Below, piece after piece: positions 1 through 9,001 of a stretch of 64,000 nt of DNA (within the stretch, counting starts at the first letter, position 1; each line of letters opens with the position of its first letter). The stretch is taken from NCBI RefSeq assembly GCF_023516435.1, contig NZ_CP097332.1:2542001-2606000 (forward strand). Reading direction: 5' to 3'. The DNA is from Jatrophihabitans telluris (GTDB taxonomy: Bacteria; Actinomycetota; Actinomycetes; Mycobacteriales; Jatrophihabitantaceae). The notes under the pieces are model-generated. The model did not search any database, was not told the origin of the DNA, and worked only from the letters and a program-made list of their open reading frames with translations. A program made the translations under genes and the position numbers.

Positions 1-2
1 AC

Positions 3-155
3 ACCGACGCCGACCTGGGTCGGGAGATGGAAACCTTTGCCGACATGTCCAAGAGCCGGTCGATGGGGTTCCTGGACTACCAGGACTCCGAGCACTCCTT
101 CTTGGATCTGTTCGCCACCCTGCGGGAGCACCGCATCATCCCGCCGCTGGACTGA
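3..155 (+). CDS. C-terminal fragment of unidentified protein (window edge)
   Basis: The window opens inside a plus-strand reading frame whose last 50 codons end at TGA 153-155. The visible tail ends in ...RIIPPLD and contains the stretch SMGFLDYQDSEHSF. It faintly resembles the C-terminal tail of actinobacterial NAD-dependent epimerase/SDR proteins, but this is recollection of tail style only, because no catalytic or cofactor motif is inside the window. The gene is convergent with the ABC exporter to its right, 32 bases away. The 5' part is missing only because of the window edge. Confidence 0.5.
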   Translation, partial: TDADLGREMETFADMSKSRSMGFLDYQDSEHSFLDLFATLREHRIIPPLD

Positions 156-187
156 TCCCTCCGAGTTCTACTGATGCCTTTGAGTTC

Positions 188-1336
188 TCAGGCGTCTCGG
201 GTCGTCATTCGCCAGGCGCCGATGACCGTCCACCCGATGAGCCACGCGAGGATGACGCAGATGGCCGTGGTGGTGGACTCGGTGACGCGGAAGTCCTGTC
301 CGCCGCCGCCGAACGCCAGGGGTAGCTGCCCAGGTTCCAGATGTGCGGTGGCGACACCGATAATCCCCCGCTGGCCGTTGATGAAGTGAGGTATTCGGGT
401 TCGGATGGCGATGGGGGTGAGGATGATTTCCAGCACGATCATCAGGATCACCGCGGTCGTGCGCTGGCCGAGCAGGGATCCCAGACCGAGGCCGACCAGG
501 AACCCGACCGTTGCCTCGAGTTCGAGCCACAGGCCTGTCTTGATCATCAGGGCGTTCGACGGGTACAGGAACTGCTTCTTGTAGTCAGGGTAGTTGTGGT
601 CGGCGATCTCGATGGCGGCCGCCTTGGCCTGGGCCGCGGTGGCTGTCACGAATCGCCGGTCAGCTCCGGCGACGACGATGCGGGCCGGTTGACCGGGCGG
701 GTTGTCGCACCCCACGCCCTGCTTCGCTTGCCCGTCATAGTTGAAGTTGCACAGGACTTCGGTGGGATGGGCGGCAGCCCAATTCTCCAGGCTGCGTTGT
801 GATAGGCCGGCGGGCACGGCCACGCCGTTGTACATCAGCTTGGTGGGCGCGGCGAACACGCAGACGGCACAGACGATGCCGAAGCCGATGGCGACGAGCG
901 AGGCGATGATGGCCAGCCCGGCCGGGACCCGAGCCAGGTACAGGGCCAACCGGGAACGGCCGGTAATGACCAGATGCCGGAACATGCCTTCCGACAGGTC
1001 CACCGAGCCTGCGGTGCAGCCCAGAGCGGCGGCCGCGATGAACCCGAAGGTGTAGAGCACCCCCGCCGACATCGCCGTGTACACGTCGTAGCCACCGGCC
1101 GGTCCGTACGTCTTGGGAGCAATGGCGTGCAGCACCAGTCGCACCCCGAGGAAGACAGTGGGCAGGCCGACCGTCACCAGGATCAGGGTGATCATGAGAC
1201 CGCGGCGCCGGCGTAGTTCCATGAACCGGGTCGCGATCATCGCCCCGGTCGGGATCGGCGAGCGTCGGCGATCGCTCCTGCCCTCGGCAGATGCTCCGGG
1301 GGCTGCGGATGCGTCGTCCACGCGGATGGTGGTCAC
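188..1336 (-). CDS. ABC transporter permease (BcrB/ABC-2-like)
   Basis: A 382-residue integral membrane protein, the likely permease partner of the ATPase encoded just upstream. It has an N-terminal cytoplasmic tail, then a hydrophobic segment (LMITLILVTVGLPTVFLG) and at least five more membrane segments. A large extracytoplasmic loop lies between the second and last group and contains several Cys residues. The layout fits ABC-2 type permeases that export peptides or drugs. The start chosen is GTG 1336, which overlaps the ATPase stop as GTGA and indicates translational coupling. A longer in-frame extension to 1573 exists but lies wholly inside the ATPase gene and was rejected. The substrate is unknown. 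Confidence 0.8.
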   Translation of the reverse strand: MTTIRVDDASAAPGASAEGRSDRRRSPIPTGAMIATRFMELRRRRGLMITLILVTVGLPTVFLGVRLVLHAIAPKTYGPAGGYDVYTAMSAGVLYTFGFIAAAALGCTAGSVDLSEGMFRHLVITGRSRLALYLARVPAGLAIIASLVAIGFGIVCAVCVFAAPTKLMYNGVAVPAGLSQRSLENWAAAHPTEVLCNFNYDGQAKQGVGCDNPPGQPARIVVAGADRRFVTATAAQAKAAAIEIADHNYPDYKKQFLYPSNALMIKTGLWLELEATVGFLVGLGLGSLLGQRTTAVILMIVLEIILTPIAIRTRIPHFINGQRGIIGVATAHLEPGQLPLAFGGGGQDFRVTESTTTAICVILAWLIGWTVIGAWRMTTRDA

Positions 1337-2316
1337 TCCGGATCCCCCAATCGGCTGGTGACTTGCAGGAACCAGGTCTCGAGCGAGGCCTGCACCGGGT
1401 GCAACCGATATATCGCGATACTGCCGCCGACCAGGACGCGGGCGACCTCGGCTATGACATCGCGGGTTGTGCCCGCTGGAAGGGTGATGGCCAGACCGCC
1501 GGGCTCCAACCCGACGCTCGCGCTGAGACTGCTCACTTCCAGCAAGGCCCGGGCGCGATCTGGTTCTGAGCACTCGACCTGAACGACCACCGACGTCCCA
1601 GCGAGCAGCTCCGCAATCGGGCCTTGACGGATCACCTTGCCCCGATCCACGATCGCCACCGCGTCGCAGGTCCGCTGGACCTCGTCGAGCAAGTGGGAGG
1701 ACAACACCACCGTCCGGCCTTCGTCGACCAGCGAGCGGATCATGTCGCGCATCTCCTGCATCCCCGCGGGATCAAGGCCGTTCATAGGCTCGTCCAGGAT
1801 CAGCAGCTCGGGATCTCCGATCAGACACGCCGCCACGCCGAGACGCTGCCGCATACCCATCGAGTACTTCGACACCCGGTCCTCAGCGCGGTGCAGGATC
1901 CCGACGCGTTTCAACGACGCATCGATCCGATCCCGGGCGGCGGGCTCGCGTGCTGCAGCCAGCACCTGTAGGTTCTGCCGCCCCGTCAGATGTGCGTGAA
2001 ACCGCGGCTCGTCGACAATCGCTCCCACCCGCGCCAGCGCACGGTCTCGACGGGCCGGGACCGGATGGCCGAGCAGCGACATCGTTCCGGCGTCAGCGCC
2101 GGTCAAGCCGAGCAGAACCCGGATCAGCGTCGTCTTGCCCGCCCCATTCGGACCCAGGTAGCCGAACGCACAACCCCGCGGAATCCGAAGGTCGACCCCG
2201 TTCACCGCGATATTGGAGCCGAACCGCTTGACGAGCCCGCGGGTTTCCACGGCCCACGAGCCATCTCCGGCAGGTCCGGCCGCTGTCGCGGCCACGTCCG
2301 TCGCAGTCACCGACAT
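1333..2316 (-). CDS. ABC transporter ATP-binding protein
   Basis: A 327-residue ATPase that would energise the adjacent permease. Walker A is GPNGAGKT, the signature is YSMGMRQRLG, Walker B is LLILDEP, and the switch His is in LSSHLLDEV. About 30 non-conserved residues precede the domain. The C-terminal extra region (about residues 225-327) matches the accessory domain of BcrA/CcmA-like exporters. The stop overlaps the permease start (GTGA), so the two form one transcription unit running right to left. Nothing nearby identifies the exported compound. Confidence 0.92.
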   Translation of the reverse strand: MSVTATDVAATAAGPAGDGSWAVETRGLVKRFGSNIAVNGVDLRIPRGCAFGYLGPNGAGKTTLIRVLLGLTGADAGTMSLLGHPVPARRDRALARVGAIVDEPRFHAHLTGRQNLQVLAAAREPAARDRIDASLKRVGILHRAEDRVSKYSMGMRQRLGVAACLIGDPELLILDEPMNGLDPAGMQEMRDMIRSLVDEGRTVVLSSHLLDEVQRTCDAVAIVDRGKVIRQGPIAELLAGTSVVVQVECSEPDRARALLEVSSLSASVGLEPGGLAITLPAGTTRDVIAEVARVLVGGSIAIYRLHPVQASLETWFLQVTSRLGDPE

Positions 2317-2774
2317 CGCCCCCGCGGGCGACAGGCCACGCCTCGCGCGGCTTCGCGGATGTCAAGCATCGCCAGCCTCCACAACCCAGCAGGTGTCGCG
2401 ACCAAAGCGGATTGACGCTAGCGCGAATAGGGACACGCCTACATGATTTCCGGCAGACCCACAGCGATGCATCAGGTACTACCCCGACCTCACCCTGAGA
2501 CCCTCGCGGCGGGACGGCGGCTCAACATCGTTGAGAGGTCGCGATCATCTGCATCCGTACGGGACGACAGTGGCGGACGGCCCCGCGCGCAACCGCAGCA
2601 ATCCGGTGAGCCCGATATGCATTGGCGAAGCGTTTGGGTCCAGAAAGGGGCCGTGACCTGCGGGGTCTGCCAGCATGAGGTCATGGCGTCGTTCCAGAGC
2701 GAGGAAGTCTGTGCTGCTGTCGCCCTGCACAAGCCTCGCGCAGCCGCGAAAGCTCGCGCCGATGAGGCAGACGC
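2317..2774. other. Intergenic region, no supported gene
   Basis: 458 bases upstream of the ABC operon on one strand and of a small hypothetical gene on the other. Several short overlapping open frames occur on both strands, but none has a convincing ribosome-binding site or recognisable sequence. Promoters for both flanking units should lie here. I see no clear palindrome. Confidence 0.4.
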
Positions 2775-3101
2775 ATGTTGGACCTGACGCCGGTAGGGCA
2801 GGCGCTGAAAGCAAAAGAGAACGGCCAGCGATTCTTCGAGCTCCAGATGACGATCAACAAGCTTGTCGGCAGGTCGAACTGGAATCCGTCATCAGGTGGC
2901 CGGAAGGAAGCGCCGAGCGTCCCCGACGTTCTCGGAGCCATCGAGGAAGTCGGGTGGCGGCTTGAGCACGTCGGCTACGTGTCCGTGGAGCCGACCGCCG
3001 CGTCTACCTACCGGACGCCGCCCGGCAGTGTCGGATCGGCGAGCCGCGTAACGACGGAGGGTATCTACCTCTTCCGGAACACCGACGCGCCAGACAGTTA
3101 G
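2775..3101 (+). CDS. Small hypothetical protein (108 aa)
   Basis: A soluble 108-residue protein with no signal peptide or membrane segment. The C-terminal half (DVLGAIEEVGWRLEHVGYV ... EGIYLFRN) has alternating hydrophobic residues as in a compact alpha/beta fold. Similar GWRLEHVGYVF...GIYLFR strings occur, to my memory, in short actinobacterial hypothetical proteins of unknown role. The ribosome-binding site is weak, so the exact ATG is uncertain. It stands alone with no operon partner. Confidence 0.55.
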   Translation: MLDLTPVGQALKAKENGQRFFELQMTINKLVGRSNWNPSSGGRKEAPSVPDVLGAIEEVGWRLEHVGYVSVEPTAASTYRTPPGSVGSASRVTTEGIYLFRNTDAPDS

Positions 3102-3453
3102 CAGACCTCCGCTCGCGCTGACACGATCGGCGCTCCCCGGGCGCGTCGCGATCTCGGCGATACCGCACGCCGTGAGATAAAGGGTTAGTCGGGGATCGGG
3201 TACTTGCGCGTGACAATTGTGTCGAGTGAAGCTCCCGCTAAGCAGTGGTCGAAATGCGTTATGCTCAATGCGCCCGGAGCTTCAGGTGATCGACGGAGAT
3301 CGTCTCCTGTCAATCCCACGACAAGAATATCCTGGTTATGCGCGACGTATGTCACGACTTGTTAGAAATGCTGCATAAGCCCCTCTACCCCGCATGGGCA
3401 GATTCACCTAGCATCCGAGAATCGGTCTATTTCTTCGGGGGAAAGGCACAGAC
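3102..3453. promoter_or_regulatory. AT-richer leader region before exported protein gene
   Basis: 352 bases with no supported gene. The part from about 3200 to 3420 is noticeably richer in A/T than its surroundings and contains TATGCT-like and TTATGC-like hexamers (around 3260 and 3335) that could serve as -10 elements for the plus-strand gene starting at 3454. The assignment of any single hexamer is a guess. Confidence 0.35.
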
Positions 3454-4233
3454 ATGCGCACAGGTCTGAAGGCACTCGCAATCTCGATCGGCGCAGCTGC
3501 ACTGGCGTTGTCCGGTACTGGCGTGGCATCCGCGAAGGCCAGCACGTCGCCGGTCGCATATACGTGCAGTGGCGGCAATATTCCGTCGGGGACTTATGCC
3601 AGCATCAGGGTCACCGGCATGTGCGGTGTCGCAACTGACGCCGTGATCAACGTTGTCGGCAATCTGTCCGTCGCCGCGGGTGCGGTCTTCGATGCACAAA
3701 GCGCGCCGTCGACCATCACCGTAGGACGCAACGTCACTGCCGGCTCGGGCTCCTTGCTCGGCATGGGCTGCCAACCGATGAACACCATAGGCAGATTCGC
3801 GGGTGTGCCGTGCACTCTCAAGCCGTCCGGGCACACCACCATCACCGTGAATGGGAACGTCACTGCGACCTCCGCGAACACGGTTCTGATCAGGAAAGTG
3901 ACGATCAAGGGGAACGTCACGCTCGTGGGCGGCGGCGGTGACATTCCCTGGTCGATCAAGGGAAACACGATCGGCGGCAACCTCACGATTGCCGGTGTGA
4001 CGGCTGACTGGCTCGGCGTTCAATTCAACAAGATCGACGGCGACGCGACCCTTCTCAACATCACCGCGACTGACCCTGGCGACCCTGGCCGGACTGTCGC
4101 CGTCGTGGTCAATAACGTCAGGCGGAACCTCGTTTGCATCGGACTGGCCCCGGGCGTGTCCGGCGGCTTCATTCCGGGCGAGGTCAACGTCGTCGGTGGC
4201 CACGCGATCGGTCAGTGCGCCGCCCTGGTCTGA
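3454..4233 (+). CDS. Secreted repeat-rich (beta-helix-like) protein
   Basis: A 259-residue exported protein. Residues 1-27 form a classical signal peptide ending near GVASAKA. The mature part consists of short repeated turns of the kind ITVxGNVTA / VTIKGNVTL / IGGNLTIAG. These look like the rungs of a right-handed beta-helix or a polymeric adhesin-like solenoid. Four or more Cys residues could form disulfides. A good ribosome-binding site (GGGGGAAAGG) lies just before ATG 3454. No enzyme motif is visible, and a surface or matrix role is only an inference. Confidence 0.75.
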   Translation: MRTGLKALAISIGAAALALSGTGVASAKASTSPVAYTCSGGNIPSGTYASIRVTGMCGVATDAVINVVGNLSVAAGAVFDAQSAPSTITVGRNVTAGSGSLLGMGCQPMNTIGRFAGVPCTLKPSGHTTITVNGNVTATSANTVLIRKVTIKGNVTLVGGGGDIPWSIKGNTIGGNLTIAGVTADWLGVQFNKIDGDATLLNITATDPGDPGRTVAVVVNNVRRNLVCIGLAPGVSGGFIPGEVNVVGGHAIGQCAALV

Positions 4234-4446
4234 CTCCCTTCACACCCGGCCCGAGCGCGGGCTGGAACCAGTTCAACTCCAACGGCAGGATCGCGCCGTC
4301 TGAGCGATGTCGGCTGACCCGGACAGTCACCGCGCCGTCGCACCCTGGTCATCGGCCATTCGTCCGCAATTTCCTCGGACGGGGTTCCGGGTCTGCGCAG
4401 GCAGAGTTACAGTCGGTCCGATCCGTCACCTTTGGAGAGGTTCGTC

Positions 4447-6843
4447 ATGCGCCGTCATGCCATGACGGGCCGGCGGGGTATCGCCGCCGTGTCCGCCGTC
4501 ACCCTGCTGGCCAGTACCGCAGTCGCCGTCGGGTTCACGCCCGCGGCCGCCGCCTCGAATCCGGCCTCACACTCGGGGCCCACCCTGAGCCACACCCACG
4601 CGTCCTCGTGCCAGCTCGGCAACGGCGTCAAACACGTCATCAGCATCGTGTTCGACAACGTCCATTTCTCGCGCGACAACCCCAACGTGCCATCTGACCT
4701 TGAGCAAATGCCGACCTTGCTGAAGTTCCTCACCTCCAACGGCACGGTGCTTTCCAACACCCACACACCGCTGATCGCCCACACGGCCGATGACAGCTTG
4801 ACGATCTACACCGGCCTCTACGGCGACCGGCACGGCCAGCCGTTGACCAACTCGTACAAGACCTACAACCCGGACGGCTCGACCGATCCGGCCGGCTCAT
4901 TCGCGTACTGGACTGATCCGGTGTACGACACCGCCAAGACCCCGACTGCCGGTCACGACACTGCACCGACGATGGCCTACTCCGCCAGCGTTCCGGCACG
5001 CAGCACCAACACCGGGCAGCAGACGCCGGCGCCGTGGGTGCCGTTCACCCGTGCGGGGTGTTCGGTGGGCGACTTCTCGACGGCCAACATGGTGCTGGAG
5101 AACACGGCGCTCGATCTGCCCACGGTTTTCGGTGCGGGCTCAGCCGAAGTCGCGCAGTACCAGGCGGATCCTTCCTCGTTCAAGGATGCCGAAACCGCGG
5201 ACTACGTCGGTGTCGCGGTGCACTGCGCGAAGGACGCCTCGACGTGCTCCGACGCGCAAGCGGTGAAGTATGGCAGCTCCAGCCCGGCGCCGTCCGCCGT
5301 CGCCGACAACCTGCCCACGGAGCCTGGTGGCTACCTGGGCTACCAGGCGCTGTTCGGACACCGCTACGTCGCGCCGCAGCTCGGTGCGGGCACGCCCTCG
5401 CTCACCCACAACGGTTATCCCGTCACTGATTCGGCCGGCAACCTGACCGATCTGGATGGAAACACGCTGATCAACTCCTTCGCGGGCAAGCCCGGCTTCC
5501 CAGGCTTCAGCCCGACGGCCACCCAGTCCCTGGCGTATCTGGCCGACATGCAGGAAAGCGGAATCCCCGTCACCTACGGCTACATCTCCGATCTTCACGA
5601 GCGCAAGCCTGGCAGCAGCCAGTGCACGACCGCGCCATCCGCCGGCAACGGAAAGCCGCTCGGCCCCGGTGACAGCTGCTACGTCTCAAACGCCGCGGCC
5701 TACGATGCTGCATTCAAGAAGTTCTTCGACCGCCTCGCCAAAGATGGCATTACGCCGGCCAATACCGAGTTCGTGATCAGCGCGGAGGAGAACGACCAAT
5801 TCGCCGGGGCCAACGTCGGCCGCGCGACCGTGCCGAGCCCGGCCGGCTGCAACGGTGTCACCGTGGCGTGCAATTACACCGCGACCCAGATCGGCGAACT
5901 GCAGGCCAACATCAACGGCCTGCTCTCTACCACCCCGAGCAGTGCGACGAAGTTCGACATCGAGCCACAGGGCGCATCGATCTACGTCCACGGCAATCCG
6001 GGTGCGGCCGATCCGACGGTGAGGCAACTGCAGCGCGACACGGCCGCGATGACCGCCGATGACCCCTACACCGGGGTCACGGGTGAAAAGGTGGTCAACT
6101 ACCAGGCCGGCGCCGTCGAGCAACGCATCCTGCACATGCAAACCTCCGATCCGCTGCGAACTCCCACCTACACCCTCTTCCCGAAACCTGACTACTACTT
6201 CTCCACCTCGGGACCGAACGTCAGCATCAACAACGGTTTCGCCTACAACCACGGCTACTACAGCCCCAACATCGACATCACCTGGTCGTCGCTGGTCGGT
6301 CCCGGCGTCGCCGCTCGCGGCGTGGACGGGCCTCAGGCGGCTGCGGGAAACCAGGCATCGGACCCGAACTCCCGACGCACCGTCCCACAGGCCAGCAGGA
6401 TCGGGACCTGGGTCGAGGAGACCGATCTGCGTCCGACCCTGCTGCATCTGACCGGTCTCAAGGATGACTACCCAACCGATGGACGGGTGATCAGCCAGGC
6501 GCTGAGCCGACCCTCCCGGGCACTCCGCGCGACCACAGCGCTGGCTGCCGACTACCAGCAACTGAACTCGAGCGTCGGGGCGTTCGCCACGAATACCTTG
6601 ATCGCCGACAGCGCGGCCCTGGCTTCCGGAACGGCGAGCAGCGACGCCGCGTTCGCTCGCGAGCAGCGTGCGTTGCGGGCGCTTGCCGAGGCTCGGGATG
6701 CGCTAGCCACCCGCATGAAGCAGGTTCTGGCTGACGCGCAGGCGGGACACCGTCCCTCCAGGGTCACGCTGGTCCTGCTGCGCGCGGGCGCACGAGCTTT
6801 GATCGCTGGTTCACGGGTACTCGCCGCACGCGCGACACGCTGA
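4447..6843 (+). CDS. Secreted alkaline phosphatase superfamily protein
   Basis: A 798-residue exported hydrolase of the alkaline-phosphatase/sulfatase fold. The signal peptide covers about residues 1-35 (RRGIAAVSAVTLLAS...AAA). Metal-site features are visible: SIVFDNVHF near the mature N terminus, a Thr-rich nucleophile region around HTADDSLTIYTGLYGDRHG, the late motif SAEENDQF, and FAYNHGYYSP. The last 110 residues are Ala/Arg-rich and helical. ATG 4447 was chosen over the in-frame TTG 4432 because GGAGAGG (4434-4440) sits 6 bases before it. Family members in actinobacteria are of unknown substrate; a phosphoester or phosphonate is likely. Confidence 0.82.
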   Translation: MRRHAMTGRRGIAAVSAVTLLASTAVAVGFTPAAAASNPASHSGPTLSHTHASSCQLGNGVKHVISIVFDNVHFSRDNPNVPSDLEQMPTLLKFLTSNGTVLSNTHTPLIAHTADDSLTIYTGLYGDRHGQPLTNSYKTYNPDGSTDPAGSFAYWTDPVYDTAKTPTAGHDTAPTMAYSASVPARSTNTGQQTPAPWVPFTRAGCSVGDFSTANMVLENTALDLPTVFGAGSAEVAQYQADPSSFKDAETADYVGVAVHCAKDASTCSDAQAVKYGSSSPAPSAVADNLPTEPGGYLGYQALFGHRYVAPQLGAGTPSLTHNGYPVTDSAGNLTDLDGNTLINSFAGKPGFPGFSPTATQSLAYLADMQESGIPVTYGYISDLHERKPGSSQCTTAPSAGNGKPLGPGDSCYVSNAAAYDAAFKKFFDRLAKDGITPANTEFVISAEENDQFAGANVGRATVPSPAGCNGVTVACNYTATQIGELQANINGLLSTTPSSATKFDIEPQGASIYVHGNPGAADPTVRQLQRDTAAMTADDPYTGVTGEKVVNYQAGAVEQRILHMQTSDPLRTPTYTLFPKPDYYFSTSGPNVSINNGFAYNHGYYSPNIDITWSSLVGPGVAARGVDGPQAAAGNQASDPNSRRTVPQASRIGTWVEETDLRPTLLHLTGLKDDYPTDGRVISQALSRPSRALRATTALAADYQQLNSSVGAFATNTLIADSAALASGTASSDAAFAREQRALRALAEARDALATRMKQVLADAQAGHRPSRVTLVLLRAGARALIAGSRVLAARATR

Positions 6844-7226
6844 TCCGACGAACTGGGTCGGCCCGGCAGGACCCGGCGGGCCGACCCCGGACGTTGAACC
6901 ACGGGCGGACGTCGGTCGGCATGAAGGTGTCGATCGGTGATCAGGACGGAAAGTAGTGCCCGTCACCGCAGAGCGTTCTGGCTGTGTGTCGGCGCGGACC
7001 AGAGTGCAAAGCTCATGACACACGCGGACAGCAGCACCAGCGTGCGTTGGCCGCGCAACCCGGCACATGCGTGAGCTCAGTTGCCATCTGTTCAGCACCT
7101 AAGCCCCAGCTCCGCATCGTGCTGCGCGAAGAACTCGGCCTCGGCCCTGGACCGCTGATCCAACCACTACTCGGACAGCTGCTCCGCTGATTCCCCACCC
7201 TGCTTTGAAAGCTTCGAGGCTAGGAA
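6844..7226. other. Convergent intergenic region
   Basis: 383 bases between two convergent genes. It holds the terminator-like hairpin at 6855-6887. The part from 7070 to 7190 is open in one plus-strand frame ending in a Leu/Pro-rich tail (LGLGPGPLIQPLLG) without a plausible start, and could be a gene remnant. I do not support a gene here. Confidence 0.35.
6855..6887 (+). terminator. Terminator-like hairpin after phosphatase-family gene
   Basis: A perfect 11-bp inverted repeat (GGGTCGGCCCG at 6855-6865, CGGGCCGACCC at 6877-6887) with an 11-base loop starts 12 bases after the stop codon. There is no T-run, as is common in GC-rich actinobacteria. Confidence 0.65.
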
Positions 7227-8831
7227 TCAGTGCACCGTTATCTGGCGCTCCGAGATCGGTCCTGCGCCAGCTCCAGGGAAGGCCGAGCCCGTCCCGCTGA
7301 GCATCACGAGCTTCACGGTGTATGTGCCGGGCTTGGCGTAGCTGTGATGCGGCTGGCCTACCGAGGCGATCGATCCGTCCCCGAACTCCCAGTGGTAGGT
7401 GATCACGGGCTGACTGCTGACCGTCGTCAGCGCGGCAAACCTCACGTTCTGACCCGCGGCTGGTTTGGTCGAAGAAACGGTGAAGCCGGGTGTGAAGCCG
7501 TTGTGGCCGGTCCTGGCTATTCCGCCGGTCCCCGTCGAGATTCCATCGCTGCCGACGACCGTTAGCCCGATTGAGTATGCCCCGGCCGCCGGGAAGGTGT
7601 GGCTGATGGTGGGCGTCGTCTGCTCGACCGTGTCCGCGCCGAAGGAGTCGTTGAACTGCCACACGTACTCGGCAACGCCGCCACGCGCGCTCGAACCGGC
7701 GGCGTTGAAGGTCAGTGTTGTCCCGGTACCGTGCGTCACCGCAAGCGCGGCCTTGGGCTTGGGCTCCACGGCCGGTAACCGCTGCAGGCACGTGTGGCCC
7801 TGGTTGCTCCACTCCTCCTGGTACCAGTAGAAGTGGCCGTTGATCACCTGGTTGTACTTCGCCCCGCCAGCGGTCGTTCCCAGCGGAGTACCCATCTGGC
7901 CGTCACACTGATCACCATTCTCCAAACCGTGGTTCGGACCGGCGCCGTTTGTCCAGGCGTCGTTGGGCATCGGGTCGGTGATCGACTCGTTGTGCTCGTG
8001 GCTCAACCCGCCGATGAGAGCGCCATCGGACGGCCCATTGGGGTGGTTTCCGTCGTCACAGCCTGGGTTGCCGACGACGTAGGGGTTGTTCGAGTACAGC
8101 AGCATCGGCGCGATGCTGGTGTTCTGGTGGTAAGCGCAGTAGAAGGCAAGCGACGTCGGCACCTCGCCAGCCGAGCAGCCTCCGAACGGCGGGCTCGCAT
8201 TGGGGTCGTTGCTGAAACAGTTCTCCACGTGCGGTGGGGTCATCATGAAGTATTCGTGGGTGAAGTCGCGCTTGAGATGGTGTGCAGTAACGACTTTCTC
8301 CAGTTCCTGTTGGATCTGGCCGTCGCTCAGGCACCTGATGACCGGGGCGTTGACAGGACACTGGCTGGCGGGATACGGGTCGGTGTCGAGCAATACTCCG
8401 CCGAAGGTGACGTGGTAGCGGGAGGTCGCGCCGGTCAGGTCGTTGTACTGAGTAGCTACCGAGTCGACGTTCTGCCGGCCGCCGCTGTCATGGGCCAAGT
8501 CGGTGAAGTACTGCTGCAGTCCAGTCGTGTACTGCGGTGGGGCACCGGGGCCGTAGGCACCAAGGCCTTTGGGGCTCCAGAACACGATGTAGTCGGTATT
8601 CGACGGCATCAACGGTCCACCGTTGTAGTCGAGGTTCGACAAGATGGCGTCGAACGGGGTCACCCCCTTCGGCGCGGTCCGCAACGGCACGTAGGACGCA
8701 GGCCCGCTGCGTACCTTCGAAGCCGGATTCGGCGCGCCAGGGGCGGCATGTGCCGGCCCAGCCAGCGCGGGGACGAAGACCGCCACCAGGGCGACCGCGA
8801 ACAACGCAATTCGAGCCTGACGGATCCTCAT
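7227..8831 (-). CDS. Secreted PKD-domain protein, possible metallopeptidase-like
   Basis: A 534-residue exported protein. The signal peptide ends near GPAHAA (about residue 30). The first two-thirds carry a hydrolase-like domain with DYIVFWSP, several Cys residues and the string GGLSHEHNESITDP. That string matches the H-E-x-x-E...TDP style seen in some secreted actinobacterial metallopeptidase-like proteins. The C-terminal third has two PKD/Ig-like segments (EYVWQFNDSFGADT and YHWEFGDGS...HSYAKPGTYTVKL). The start at ATG 8831 places the signal peptide at the N terminus; the longer frame to 8897 adds an unlikely Arg-rich leader. Catalytic activity is unproven, and it may be an adhesive protein. 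Confidence 0.75.
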   Translation of the reverse strand: MRIRQARIALFAVALVAVFVPALAGPAHAAPGAPNPASKVRSGPASYVPLRTAPKGVTPFDAILSNLDYNGGPLMPSNTDYIVFWSPKGLGAYGPGAPPQYTTGLQQYFTDLAHDSGGRQNVDSVATQYNDLTGATSRYHVTFGGVLLDTDPYPASQCPVNAPVIRCLSDGQIQQELEKVVTAHHLKRDFTHEYFMMTPPHVENCFSNDPNASPPFGGCSAGEVPTSLAFYCAYHQNTSIAPMLLYSNNPYVVGNPGCDDGNHPNGPSDGALIGGLSHEHNESITDPMPNDAWTNGAGPNHGLENGDQCDGQMGTPLGTTAGGAKYNQVINGHFYWYQEEWSNQGHTCLQRLPAVEPKPKAALAVTHGTGTTLTFNAAGSSARGGVAEYVWQFNDSFGADTVEQTTPTISHTFPAAGAYSIGLTVVGSDGISTGTGGIARTGHNGFTPGFTVSSTKPAAGQNVRFAALTTVSSQPVITYHWEFGDGSIASVGQPHHSYAKPGTYTVKLVMLSGTGSAFPGAGAGPISERQITVH

Positions 8832-9001
8832 ATGCACGCGCCCCGCTCGGGTTTCGGCTGTGGGCCGAACGCTAAACCTCCCCCGCTGGCCGCGCAATAG
8901 AATCCGCCACCGGCCGATCCGCGGCCGCTCGCTCGCTTGACGGAGAGGGCAGGCGGGGTCGACGATCGCTGACGAGCGATTTCACCCTTCTGGGAGGTTT
9001 G

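Noticed and set aside
2443-2787. A 114-codon plus-strand frame before the small hypothetical gene
   Set aside because: No recognisable domain, poor start context and unlikely composition; opposing frames are equally long.
4432-4446. TTG 4432 as start of the phosphatase-family gene
   Set aside because: The ribosome-binding sequence GGAGAGG lies inside this extension and is correctly spaced for ATG 4447.
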